Assembly (NCBI GenBank): GCA_947374315.1
Contig: CANCBK010000033.1
Coordinates: 1-17,335 of the forward strand
DNA: 17,335 bases
Reading direction: 5' to 3'
Origin: Burkholderiaceae bacterium
GTDB taxonomy: Bacteria; Pseudomonadota; Gammaproteobacteria; Burkholderiales; Burkholderiaceae
Positions 7,517 to 17,335 of this stretch are shown in pieces. Position numbers and translations under genes: made by a program. The notes beneath the pieces were generated by a model. That model saw only the letters and a list, made by a program, of their open reading frames with translations. It was not told the origin of the DNA and ran no database searches. The stretch's first letter is position 1, and each line of letters starts with the position of its first letter.

Positions 7517-8688
7517 TAGAAGCCCGTCCTGTAAGAGATATAAGCGAAGATACCGTCCACCAATACGATCATCACAATACTACTCACGACCGCACGGGTA
7601 GCAGAGATGCCCACAGCCGCAGCACCAGTACCGGTTTGCATACCGCGTAGGCAACCCATTGCAGATACGACCACACCAAATAAGGTCGCTTTTACAAGCC
7701 CAGAAAGAATGTCCTCTACATCGACAGCGGATAGCATACCGTTGTAGAAATTAATGAAGGGGATGTCATAAATCTGCATCGTTAACATGGATGAAAAAAT
7801 GCTGACGATATCCGCAAATAAGGTCAGTATCGGCGCCACCAATATTCCCGCTAATACCCTAGGCACCACTAAGAATCGAATCGGACTTAGACCACCGGTC
7901 ACCAGCGCATCGACCTCGCTGTTCACGGTCATGGTGCCGATCTCGGCAGCGAAGGCGGCGGATGAACGGCCAGCAAGCAAGATAGCGGTAATCAACGGCC
8001 CCATCTCGCGCACGATACCCAATGCCGCCAATGGCCCCACAAAAGAGACGGCGCCAAACTGCTTCATACCAATGGCCGCCTGAAAGGACAAAATAACACC
8101 GATTAAAAAAGCAACTAAACCAATGATCGGTAATGCAGCGATCCCCGCTTCTACGGCAGCATTAACAAAATCCCCCCAACGCACTTGCTTGATATGACGA
8201 ATAGACCACGCCAAATCCGCACAGAGATGACCGGTAAAAACAATCAAACCGCGAGCATCATCCAATAGATTTTGAGCGGCCATGCCAGTGCTCACGACAA
8301 AATTTCTCTTTGGCTTTGGGGTGGGTACTGGAAATAAATGATTGATCGGATCAAATTCACGCAAGAGCGGTTGATATTTAGGGTCTAAGCCCCGAATATC
8401 GAATTGCCCGCCTACTTTTTGCTGAGCCTGCTCAACATCAATTAAGAAAGCAAATGCGGAGCCATCCAAAGAGTTGACCTTTGAAGCGTCAAAAATCAGC
8501 GACTGACCCTTACCGCTGCCCTGCTCCAACCAGGCGGTTTGCTTTTGACGAATCTCAGTCCACACCCCAGCCAAGGAATACACATTCACCGCGCCACTAA
8601 GCGAGACTTCAGCATGGGTTTGATCCGTCTGGGACCAAACCGCTACTGGGGTTACTGCGGATAACGAATGAGGAGTAGAAATGCGCAT
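7516..8688 (-). CDS. MlaE-type permease with fused N-terminal STAS domain
   Basis: This is a 390-residue protein. Residues about 25-115 form a STAS domain (LSGAVNVYSLAGVWTEI, LIFDASKVNSLDGSAFAFL), the fold of MlaB. Residues about 140-388 form the MlaE permease with five or so hydrophobic segments and the family motif EIGTMTVNSEVDAL (249-262), followed by IRFLVVPRVLAG. In E. coli these two functions are separate proteins (MlaB and MlaE). Fusion is common in other Proteobacteria and binds the STAS regulator to its permease. It is the first gene of the transporter run. I prefer ATG at 8688 over the TTG at 8694; neither has a clear ribosome binding site. The permease should sit as a dimer in the inner membrane. 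Confidence 0.88.
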   Translation of the reverse strand: MRISTPHSLSAVTPVAVWSQTDQTHAEVSLSGAVNVYSLAGVWTEIRQKQTAWLEQGSGKGQSLIFDASKVNSLDGSAFAFLIDVEQAQQKVGGQFDIRGLDPKYQPLLREFDPINHLFPVPTPKPKRNFVVSTGMAAQNLLDDARGLIVFTGHLCADLAWSIRHIKQVRWGDFVNAAVEAGIAALPIIGLVAFLIGVILSFQAAIGMKQFGAVSFVGPLAALGIVREMGPLITAILLAGRSSAAFAAEIGTMTVNSEVDALVTGGLSPIRFLVVPRVLAGILVAPILTLFADIVSIFSSMLTMQIYDIPFINFYNGMLSAVDVEDILSGLVKATLFGVVVSAMGCLRGMQTGTGAAAVGISATRAVVSSIVMIVLVDGIFAYISYRTGF

Positions 8689-8962
8689 AGCCAAACTATA
8701 AGGGAAATAGATAAAAGTGCCTTAAAACAGGTAAAAGAGGGGCTGGTTTATGAATTAGACCCTGCACATGTTGGCACAGATGCCGGGAATTGAGCTCACA
8801 ACCCCTTGGTTCGCAGCCCATACTCCTCATTAGCACTTTACCCATATAAATTCGCTGCACATCGTTGAAATTGCATAATACAACTAAGACGCATTCACCC
8901 TAAGCCTTTGTTTATATTGAGTTGTAATTAGCCTAAATGGGCTAGAGCTCGCGGGGAGGATC
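8689..8962. other. Intergenic region between ligA end and transporter operon start
   Basis: This 274-base stretch is the longest gene-free interval in the window. It lies after ligA and before the MlaE-type gene, both on the minus strand, so it should hold any ligA terminator and the transporter promoter. It is AT-rich in places. On the minus strand, TATTAT and TATAT hexamers near 8845-8885 could serve as -10 elements, but I found no convincing -35 at proper spacing. A 5-bp stem (TAGCC/GGCTA, 8929-8944) lacks a following T-run. I see no convincing gene, RNA or repeat in it. Confidence 0.5.
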
Positions 8963-10987
<2,025 letters not shown>

Positions 10988-12058
10988 TTAACTAAAGAGT
11001 CTGCTAGCGGTGGAAGAGCCAGCAGGAACGCCGCCCTTCTCAAGATTGGCGTACAAGGCATCCAGGTGCTGACGAATGCTAATCACAGCAGCTTCAGTGA
11101 GATTAATCCCATTGTCATCAACTAAGCGACCATGGGCCGACTGTGCAATCTCAATACCCTCACCCAACATCCGCTCAAAAGCGCGCTCATCATGAGCAAC
11201 CAAAGGCACCTCAAGCAGTAAAGCTACCTGCTTAATAGGGGCGTTAGGATCAATGTCTGCGCTATTGAAAATCAATACGCCGTTACTAAAGAATTCATAG
11301 CTACGGCCATTACGGGAAAGTTTGAATCCTCTTTTACGCATTAAGGCATCAACATTAGCACTAGGAACTGCCTCATCAAAAAGCACATTGATGCTAAGCT
11401 GGATATCACTCTCAGCAGCCATGGCATCAAGCTCTTTGGCGCTTTCCAGCATGGTATTCACGCTTGGCATATCAATCTGGGATCCCAGTGTTTCCGCAAG
11501 CGCTTGCGCACGAGAACAAAAATCCGATAATTCCAAAACACCAATGGGGCCTCGGCGACTCGCCAACTGAATCGCCAATTGCAACTCAGAATAAGACGCT
11601 TCTGGACGCAATATCTCCCAATCCTCAGCAGCATCTATGTCGGCATTTAAGCCTTCGCACATCCAGCGAGCTGTTGAAGTGCTTGGCTCATTGGCCCAAG
11701 CTTTCATTTCTTCAAGAATTTCAGCGCCACTAATGCTCTCATCAAAACGCAGTGTGATAACGCAATCGATTCTAGGATCAATCGAAAAGCTTTCCGAAGC
11801 GGATACAGTTGAAAAACCGATATCACCAAAAGTAGGCTCGGCACGCGCTTCAGCCTCAGCAAAACCTGAGCCAAAAGAAGGCTCACGTCCGAAGCGATCA
11901 TCCATGGAATATTCACTAACCGCCCTTTTCTTGCGGCGTGCGTGAGCATATTTGAGGTTGAGTGCGGCTACTAATATTAAGATCAGTAGGCCGATGACGG
12001 CCAAAGCGAACTGCAAGTCAGACAAACCTAGCATTGTCATGATTTGCTCTAGATCCAC
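10988..12058 (-). CDS. zipA: ZipA-like cell division protein with C-terminal FtsZ-binding domain
   Basis: This 356-residue protein has a short periplasmic N-terminus, one membrane helix (about 16-36), then RRKKR (41-45), giving the N-out/C-in topology of ZipA. The C-terminal part (about 219-340) resembles the ZipA domain that binds the FtsZ C-terminal tail: 'SINVLFDE', VALLLEVP (278-285) and FERMLGEGIEIAQSAHGRLVDD (294-315). It lacks the long Pro/Gln-rich linker of E. coli ZipA; residues 91-215 appear to be another folded domain. The start is GTG at 12058, directly after the smc stop (TAAGTG), with GGAGG 8 bases upstream inside smc; ATG at 12040 has a weaker site. The position between smc and ligA matches known gene orders (zipA-ligA in E. 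coli, smc-zipA-ligA in Pseudomonas), which supports the symbol, though sequence similarity to E. coli ZipA is low. Confidence 0.8.
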   Translation of the reverse strand: MDLEQIMTMLGLSDLQFALAVIGLLILILVAALNLKYAHARRKKRAVSEYSMDDRFGREPSFGSGFAEAEARAEPTFGDIGFSTVSASESFSIDPRIDCVITLRFDESISGAEILEEMKAWANEPSTSTARWMCEGLNADIDAAEDWEILRPEASYSELQLAIQLASRRGPIGVLELSDFCSRAQALAETLGSQIDMPSVNTMLESAKELDAMAAESDIQLSINVLFDEAVPSANVDALMRKRGFKLSRNGRSYEFFSNGVLIFNSADIDPNAPIKQVALLLEVPLVAHDERAFERMLGEGIEIAQSAHGRLVDDNGINLTEAAVISIRQHLDALYANLEKGGVPAGSSTASRLFS

Positions 12059-15000
12059 TTAAGCTGCCTCCACCATTGATACTGCAGAAGAAATATCTAC
12101 CGCCACAATACGAGATACACCCTGCTCTTGCATGGTCACGCCAATTAATTGGTGCGCAATTTCCATGGTGATCTTGTTATGCGAAATGAATACAAACTGA
12201 GTCTTATTGGACATTTTGGCAACCATCTGCGCATAGCGCAAGGTATTTGCGTCATCCAATGGGGCATCGACCTCATCGAGTAAGCAGAATGGCGCTGGAT
12301 TGAGGAGGAACAAGGAGAAGACCAAGGCAATCGCAGTCAAGGCTTTCTCGCCACCAGATAACAAGTAAATGGAGCTATTTTTCTTGCCTGGAGGCTGAGC
12401 CATTACCTGAACTCCAGCATCCAAAATCTCTTCACCAGTCATTACCAACTCTGCATGACCACCACCAAAGAGTTCTGGGAATAACTGACCAAAATGGGTA
12501 TTTACTTGATCAAAGGTGCCTTGAAGTAAATCGCGGGTCTCAGCATCAATCTTAGCAATCGCATCAGTCAAGGTTTGCATTGCTTCATTTAAGTCGGCAG
12601 ACTGTGCATCCAAGAACTGCTTGCGCTCACGGGAACTGGATAGCTCATCTAAAGCAGCCATATTGACTGGACCCAAAGACTGAATCTCATTACCCAGACG
12701 AGTAACCTCGCTTTGCAATGCGCCTACTTTGAGATCCGGACTGAAGCTTGCTTCCAGGGCAATCAGGTCCGCCTCAGCATCTGAAAGTAAAGTGGCAAAT
12801 TGTTCGAAGTTCAGGCGGGCAGCTTGTTCGCGTAACTGCAAATCCACCACCTTGTCACGCATTGGCTGCAAGCTACGCTCGATCTGCAAACGCACTTCAT
12901 CAGCTTCACGCAGTTGATGCAATAGAGCATCTTGCTCGGTACGCGCATTGGCTAATGCTGCTTCACGAGCACTACGAGCGAGTAATAACCCTTGCAACTT
13001 ATCTTGAGCCTCTTCATCGCTCAGAGTTTCAAGCTCCTGCTCTGAAGTGGCCTGCTTATCCTGAATCTCCATGATCTGAACACGCGCAGTAGTTTGATCA
13101 CGCTGCAGATCGGAGATTCTTTGCTGCAAGGAGCGTGTTGCAAATGCTGCCTCTTGAGCAGACATCTCGGATGAGCGCAAAGTTTCACGTAGACGATCGC
13201 GCTCTTGTGTTGCCAGCTCTAATTTTTCTTGAGCAATTGCTAAATTCTCTTGCAAGCCTTGCTTAGATTCTTCGGATTGAGCCAACTCTTCAGCGGACTG
13301 TTCTTGAGTTTGAGTCAATTGCTCCATTTGTTGACGCAATTCACTTAACTCACCCTGAATTTGTTCAGCGCGCTGGCTGTACTTTTCTTCAGCTTGAGTC
13401 AATTGCATCCTCTCAACCTCAAAACCATGCACCTCTTGTACCGCTTGCTCTGCATAAATCCGAGTTTGTTCCGCAGCTTGATGAGCGGCTTGATAATTCG
13501 CAGTACATTGATCAAGCTCACCTTTTAATTCACTCTGAATCAAACGCTGTGCTCGCAACTGCTTTTCGAGACCCTCCATCTCTTGAGCGCGCGCCAACAT
13601 CCCGGCCTGCTCAGAGTCTGCTGCATATAGCTGCACACCAACACGGCTTACTAAATGACCTTGCTGAGTAACGAGCGCGCCACCTGCGGGCAATTTCTCG
13701 CGACGATTCAATGCGTCCTCAAGACTATCGGCGATATAAATATTGTCTAACCACTCCTGCAGTACAGCGCCGATGCGCGGTGCACCCGCACTTTGCACGC
13801 GTGTCAGCAAAGGAATGAAATCTGCTGGCACAGTGGTGTGCGCAGGAGAAATTTCTTCAGTCAATAAGATGGCCAAACGACTTGGAGGTGCGTCATTAGC
13901 TAAAGCCAAGGTTTCTTGAACGCTCTTAGCGGTAACAGCAGCTAAACGTTCGCGTAACACCGACTCCAAAGCAGCCTCCCAACCACTCTCCACTTTGAGC
14001 TCTTGCCATAAACGCTTGCTCTCTTTTAAGCCTTTGCTTTCAAGCCAGGGACCAATCTTGCCCTGAGCCTGAACGCTAGCTTGCAATGCCGTCAAGGCAG
14101 TGAGCTTTGCTTCGGTTTGGGCTAACTCTTGATTGGCTACCTGAATTTGTTGTTGAGCGGTATTGCGAGCCTCATCGGCGGCAGGTACGCGTTGTTGCGC
14201 CTCGCCTGCTTTTTGTCGCGCTTCGTCAACTTTGCGCTGCGCCATCGCATGACGGTCAATTGCCGTTTGCAAGGCTTCAGCATCTGGTCTACGCATCCCA
14301 GCGAGCTCAGCCTCGAGACGGCTATCGCGCCCTTTAAGCTCTTCCACTTGAGTAAGAATGGCTTTAACGCGCTCACCCAAACTGGCCAAGCGCTGATCAA
14401 TCGTGGCCAAACTCTCACGTGCGCTATTGAGTTCGCGCGCATTGACCTGATAAGCCTCTTCACGACTTGGCATCTGCTCTTGTAACTCAGATAAGCCGGC
14501 TAATAAGGCTTCTTCTTTTTCCGCAGCTAGTCCAAGCTCATGCTCGGCAGTCCGCTGCGCCTGTGCAGCATCAGTCTCTTGTACTGTCCAGCGCTGTAAT
14601 TGCGCCTGCAATTCTTGTGTTTGTTGTTGTAAACGTTGACGCGCTTCTTGTACGTAACGAATCTGCGACTCTACCTGACTCACATCGGAGTTAGTTTGGT
14701 AGAGGTCACCTTGAGCTTGAGAAACTTTATCTTGCAAAGCGTACTGTTCGGTACGCATTGTTTCGAGTTCAGTTTCAGCATGACGCATTTTTGCAGTCTG
14801 CTCTTCCAGACTCACTTGCGTATCGCGAATACCGTTGGCATGACGCTCTTGCTCTTTGCCGGCCTCAGTTTGACGTACAAACCACAGTAACTGCTGTTGC
14901 GACTTCATCGATGTAGAAAGCTCGGCATGGCGCTCAGCCACGGTTGCCTGTTTCTCCAGGCGAGTGACTTGCTGATCCAACTCGCGCAGAATATCCTCAA

Positions 15001-15580
15001 CACGTACTAAATTTTCTTTGGTATCTTCAAGTCGTGAAGCAGTCTCTTTGCGACGCTCTTTATATTTAGATACGCCAGCGGCCTCTTCCAAGAAAACACG
15101 CAGCTCTTCTGGCTTGGCTTCTAGGATGCGATTGATAGTACCCTGACCAATAATTGCATAGCCTCTAGGACCCATGCCGGTGCCCAAGAAAATATCTTGA
15201 ATATCTTTACGGCGAACCACTTGATTATTCACGTAGTAGCTCGAATTGCCATCGCGCGTTAAAACCCGCTTCACACCCAATTCGGTAAAAGCACTCCACT
15301 GACCCTGCGCACGACCATCGGAATTATCAAAAATAAGCTCGACACTGGCGCGTCCAGAAGGCTTGCGTAAGCCAGAACCATTAAAAATCACGTCTTGCAT
15401 GGATTCGCCGCGCAATTCACTGGCGCGAGACTCACCCAAAACCCAGCGTACGGCGTCAATAATGTTCGACTTTCCGCAACCATTAGGGCCCACAACGCCG
15501 ATCAGCTGACCTGGCATTTCGAAATGGGTTGGATCGACGAACGACTTAAAGCCGGAAAGTTTGATGGATTTCAGTTGCAC
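12059..15580 (-). CDS. smc: Chromosome segregation protein SMC
   Basis: This 1173-residue protein is the ATPase of the bacterial condensin complex (with ScpA/ScpB, not in this window), which loops and organises the chromosome. Walker A GPNGCGKS is at 31-38 in the N-terminal head. Coiled coil runs about 175-500, a globular hinge about 505-665 (including ESGWEAALESVLRERL and SAGAPRIGAVLQEWL), and a second coiled coil about 665-1015. The C-terminal head has the signature LSGGEK (1074-1079) and Walker B CLLDEVDAPLDD with Asp1102 and Glu1103. Full length for the family. The start is GTG at 15580: the peptide MQLKSIKLSGFKSFVDPT begins exactly where SMC proteins begin, although the ribosome binding site is weak. 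Heavy Gln/Glu/Ala composition reflects the coiled coils. It heads the smc-zipA-ligA run. Confidence 0.97.
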   Translation of the reverse strand: MQLKSIKLSGFKSFVDPTHFEMPGQLIGVVGPNGCGKSNIIDAVRWVLGESRASELRGESMQDVIFNGSGLRKPSGRASVELIFDNSDGRAQGQWSAFTELGVKRVLTRDGNSSYYVNNQVVRRKDIQDIFLGTGMGPRGYAIIGQGTINRILEAKPEELRVFLEEAAGVSKYKERRKETASRLEDTKENLVRVEDILRELDQQVTRLEKQATVAERHAELSTSMKSQQQLLWFVRQTEAGKEQERHANGIRDTQVSLEEQTAKMRHAETELETMRTEQYALQDKVSQAQGDLYQTNSDVSQVESQIRYVQEARQRLQQQTQELQAQLQRWTVQETDAAQAQRTAEHELGLAAEKEEALLAGLSELQEQMPSREEAYQVNARELNSARESLATIDQRLASLGERVKAILTQVEELKGRDSRLEAELAGMRRPDAEALQTAIDRHAMAQRKVDEARQKAGEAQQRVPAADEARNTAQQQIQVANQELAQTEAKLTALTALQASVQAQGKIGPWLESKGLKESKRLWQELKVESGWEAALESVLRERLAAVTAKSVQETLALANDAPPSRLAILLTEEISPAHTTVPADFIPLLTRVQSAGAPRIGAVLQEWLDNIYIADSLEDALNRREKLPAGGALVTQQGHLVSRVGVQLYAADSEQAGMLARAQEMEGLEKQLRAQRLIQSELKGELDQCTANYQAAHQAAEQTRIYAEQAVQEVHGFEVERMQLTQAEEKYSQRAEQIQGELSELRQQMEQLTQTQEQSAEELAQSEESKQGLQENLAIAQEKLELATQERDRLRETLRSSEMSAQEAAFATRSLQQRISDLQRDQTTARVQIMEIQDKQATSEQELETLSDEEAQDKLQGLLLARSAREAALANARTEQDALLHQLREADEVRLQIERSLQPMRDKVVDLQLREQAARLNFEQFATLLSDAEADLIALEASFSPDLKVGALQSEVTRLGNEIQSLGPVNMAALDELSSSRERKQFLDAQSADLNEAMQTLTDAIAKIDAETRDLLQGTFDQVNTHFGQLFPELFGGGHAELVMTGEEILDAGVQVMAQPPGKKNSSIYLLSGGEKALTAIALVFSLFLLNPAPFCLLDEVDAPLDDANTLRYAQMVAKMSNKTQFVFISHNKITMEIAHQLIGVTMQEQGVSRIVAVDISSAVSMVEAA

Positions 15581-15691
15581 GGCGTACTTTGCAGGGAAAA
15601 AAGGGGTTCAAATAAGGGGGTAAAAATTATTACTAAAGTGGGAAGATGATAGCAAGCTTAGGGCTCCCCGCACGGGTTTTTGCCCCATCGA

Positions 15692-15697
15692 TATAAT
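15692..15697 (+). promoter_or_regulatory. Candidate -10 element (TATAAT) for dapD
   Basis: A perfect TATAAT lies in the 174-base divergent gap between smc and dapD, 57 bases before the dapD start. Transcription would begin near 15704, leaving a 5' leader of about 50 bases. No good -35 hexamer is found 16-18 bases upstream; that region is GC-rich. The match is suggestive only. The gap must also hold an smc promoter on the other strand, for which I see only weak hexamers. Confidence 0.4.
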
Positions 15698-15754
15698 GAT
15701 AAATCTACATCCAGGGCCAAAACCCCTTAACAATCTGATAGTTAACTGAAAAGC

Positions 15755-16582
15755 ATGAGCCAATCACCACAAAGCATCATCGAACAAGCCTGGGAAAACC
15801 GCGCAAACCTCTCTCCTGAGGCCGTTTCCGCTGAAATCCGCAACGCCGTTAACGCCGTCCTCGAGGGCCTCAATACGGGCAATATCCGCGTGGCCGAACG
15901 CCGCAGCGTAGGCAAATGGGAAGTCAACCAATGGGTGAAAAAGGCAGTTTTGCTCTCTTTTCGCCTAGAAGACAACAAACCCATGGGTGCTGGTGGCTAT
16001 ACCCAGTTCTATGACAAGGTGCCAAGCAAGTTCGAACACTACACCGCAGAAGACTTCGCCAATGGCGGTTTCCGTGTGGTACCCCCTGCTATTGCTCGCC
16101 GCGGCTCTTTTATTGGCAAAAATGCTGTTTTAATGCCTTCTTATGTCAATATTGGCGCCTATGTAGGTGAAGGCACCATGGTTGATACCTGGGCAACTGT
16201 CGGTTCTTGCGCCCAAATTGGTAAGAATGTTCACCTTTCTGGTGGCGTTGGTATTGGCGGTGTTTTAGAGCCAATTCAAGCTGGCCCAGTGATTATTGAA
16301 GATAACTGTTTTATTGGTGCCCGCTCTGAAGTTGTTGAGGGCGTAGTCATTGAAGAGAATGCCGTACTTTCAATGGGTGTCTACATCGGTCAAAGCACCA
16401 AGATCTATGACCGTGAGACGGGTGAAGTACATTACGGCCGTGTTCCTGCGGGCTCAGTGGTTGTGCCAGGCTCCTTACCGTCTGCTTGCGGCAAATACAG
16501 CCTCTATGCTGCGATCATTGTTAAGAAGGTCGATGCTCAAACCAGAGCAAAAACAGCGATTAACGAACTCTTACGCGATTAA
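15755..16582 (+). CDS. dapD: 2,3,4,5-tetrahydropyridine-2,6-dicarboxylate N-succinyltransferase
   Basis: This 275-residue trimeric cytoplasmic enzyme transfers a succinyl group from succinyl-CoA to tetrahydrodipicolinate in the succinylase branch of diaminopimelate/lysine synthesis. The N-terminal about 105 residues are helical. Residues about 110-240 form the left-handed beta-helix of hexapeptide repeats ([20 protein letters not shown], then [20 protein letters not shown]). The [11 protein letters not shown] (163-173) loop and GARSEVVEG (188-196) are diagnostic; Asp144 and Glu192 match the catalytic Asp141 and Glu189 of the E. coli enzyme by motif. Length equals the family norm. The start is ATG at 15755 with only a weak GAAAAG upstream. 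It diverges from smc and is followed 18 bases later by dapE. Confidence 0.97.
   Translation: MSQSPQSIIEQAWENRANLSPEAVSAEIRNAVNAVLEGLNTGNIRVAERRSVGKWEVNQWVKKAVLLSFRLEDNKPMGAGGYTQFYDKVPSKFEHYTAEDFANGGFRVVPPAIARRGSFIGKNAVLMPSYVNIGAYVGEGTMVDTWATVGSCAQIGKNVHLSGGVGIGGVLEPIQAGPVIIEDNCFIGARSEVVEGVVIEENAVLSMGVYIGQSTKIYDRETGEVHYGRVPAGSVVVPGSLPSACGKYSLYAAIIVKKVDAQTRAKTAINELLRD

Positions 16583-17335
<753 letters not shown>

Noticed and set aside
8768..8833. 21-codon plus-strand reading frame in the ligA/transporter gap
   Set aside because: No ribosome binding site, no recognisable peptide, and length expected by chance.
8929..8944. Hairpin TAGCC/GGCTA as a rho-independent terminator for ligA
   Set aside because: Only a 5-bp stem, and the minus-strand sequence after it has no T-run, so it does not meet the usual terminator pattern.
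12059..15580. Repetitive Gln/Glu/Ala stretches in smc as a possible DNA repeat
   Set aside because: The pattern is explained by the two long coiled coils of SMC; no direct repeat unit is visible at the DNA level.

Overview
The window looks like ordinary chromosomal backbone from a betaproteobacterium of the Burkholderiaceae, most likely Polynucleobacter or a close relative. This rests on recalled family resemblance: a DUF3619/DUF3106/RDD cluster behind an ECF sigma factor, an smc–zipA-like–ligA run, and adjacent dapD and dapE are all typical of that group. No rRNA, tRNA, insertion sequence, prophage, CRISPR array or other mobile signature is visible. Coding density is very high, and the largest gene-free stretch is about 270 bases.

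Layout. (1) Positions 2-1848, plus strand: the 3' end of an ECF sigma factor overlaps a membrane-anchored DUF3619 protein. A secreted DUF3106 protein and an RDD membrane protein follow. The arrangement suggests a sigma factor with a membrane-bound regulator and envelope targets. (2) Positions 1872-8688, minus strand, transcribed right to left: a STAS-MlaE fusion permease, its ABC ATPase, an MCE (MlaD-type) protein and a PqiC-type lipoprotein, with overlapping or abutting coding ends. Together they form a complete Mla/Pqi-like phospholipid transporter. An atypical short-chain dehydrogenase and a large FtsX-like permease with no adjacent ATPase follow on the same strand. (3) Positions 8963-15580, minus strand: smc, a zipA-like gene and ligA (chromosome organisation, division, DNA ligation), closely packed and all with non-ATG starts. 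(4) Positions 15755-17335, plus strand: dapD and the first 245 codons of dapE, two successive steps of the succinylase branch of lysine/diaminopimelate synthesis, diverging from smc.

No clearly new system is present. The points most worth a second look are the sigma/DUF3619/DUF3106/RDD module as an uncharacterised envelope-stress unit, the short-chain dehydrogenase whose whole catalytic tetrad is replaced, the ZipA-like protein that may contain two related domains in tandem, and the linkage of the lipid transporter to an orphan FtsX-like permease.
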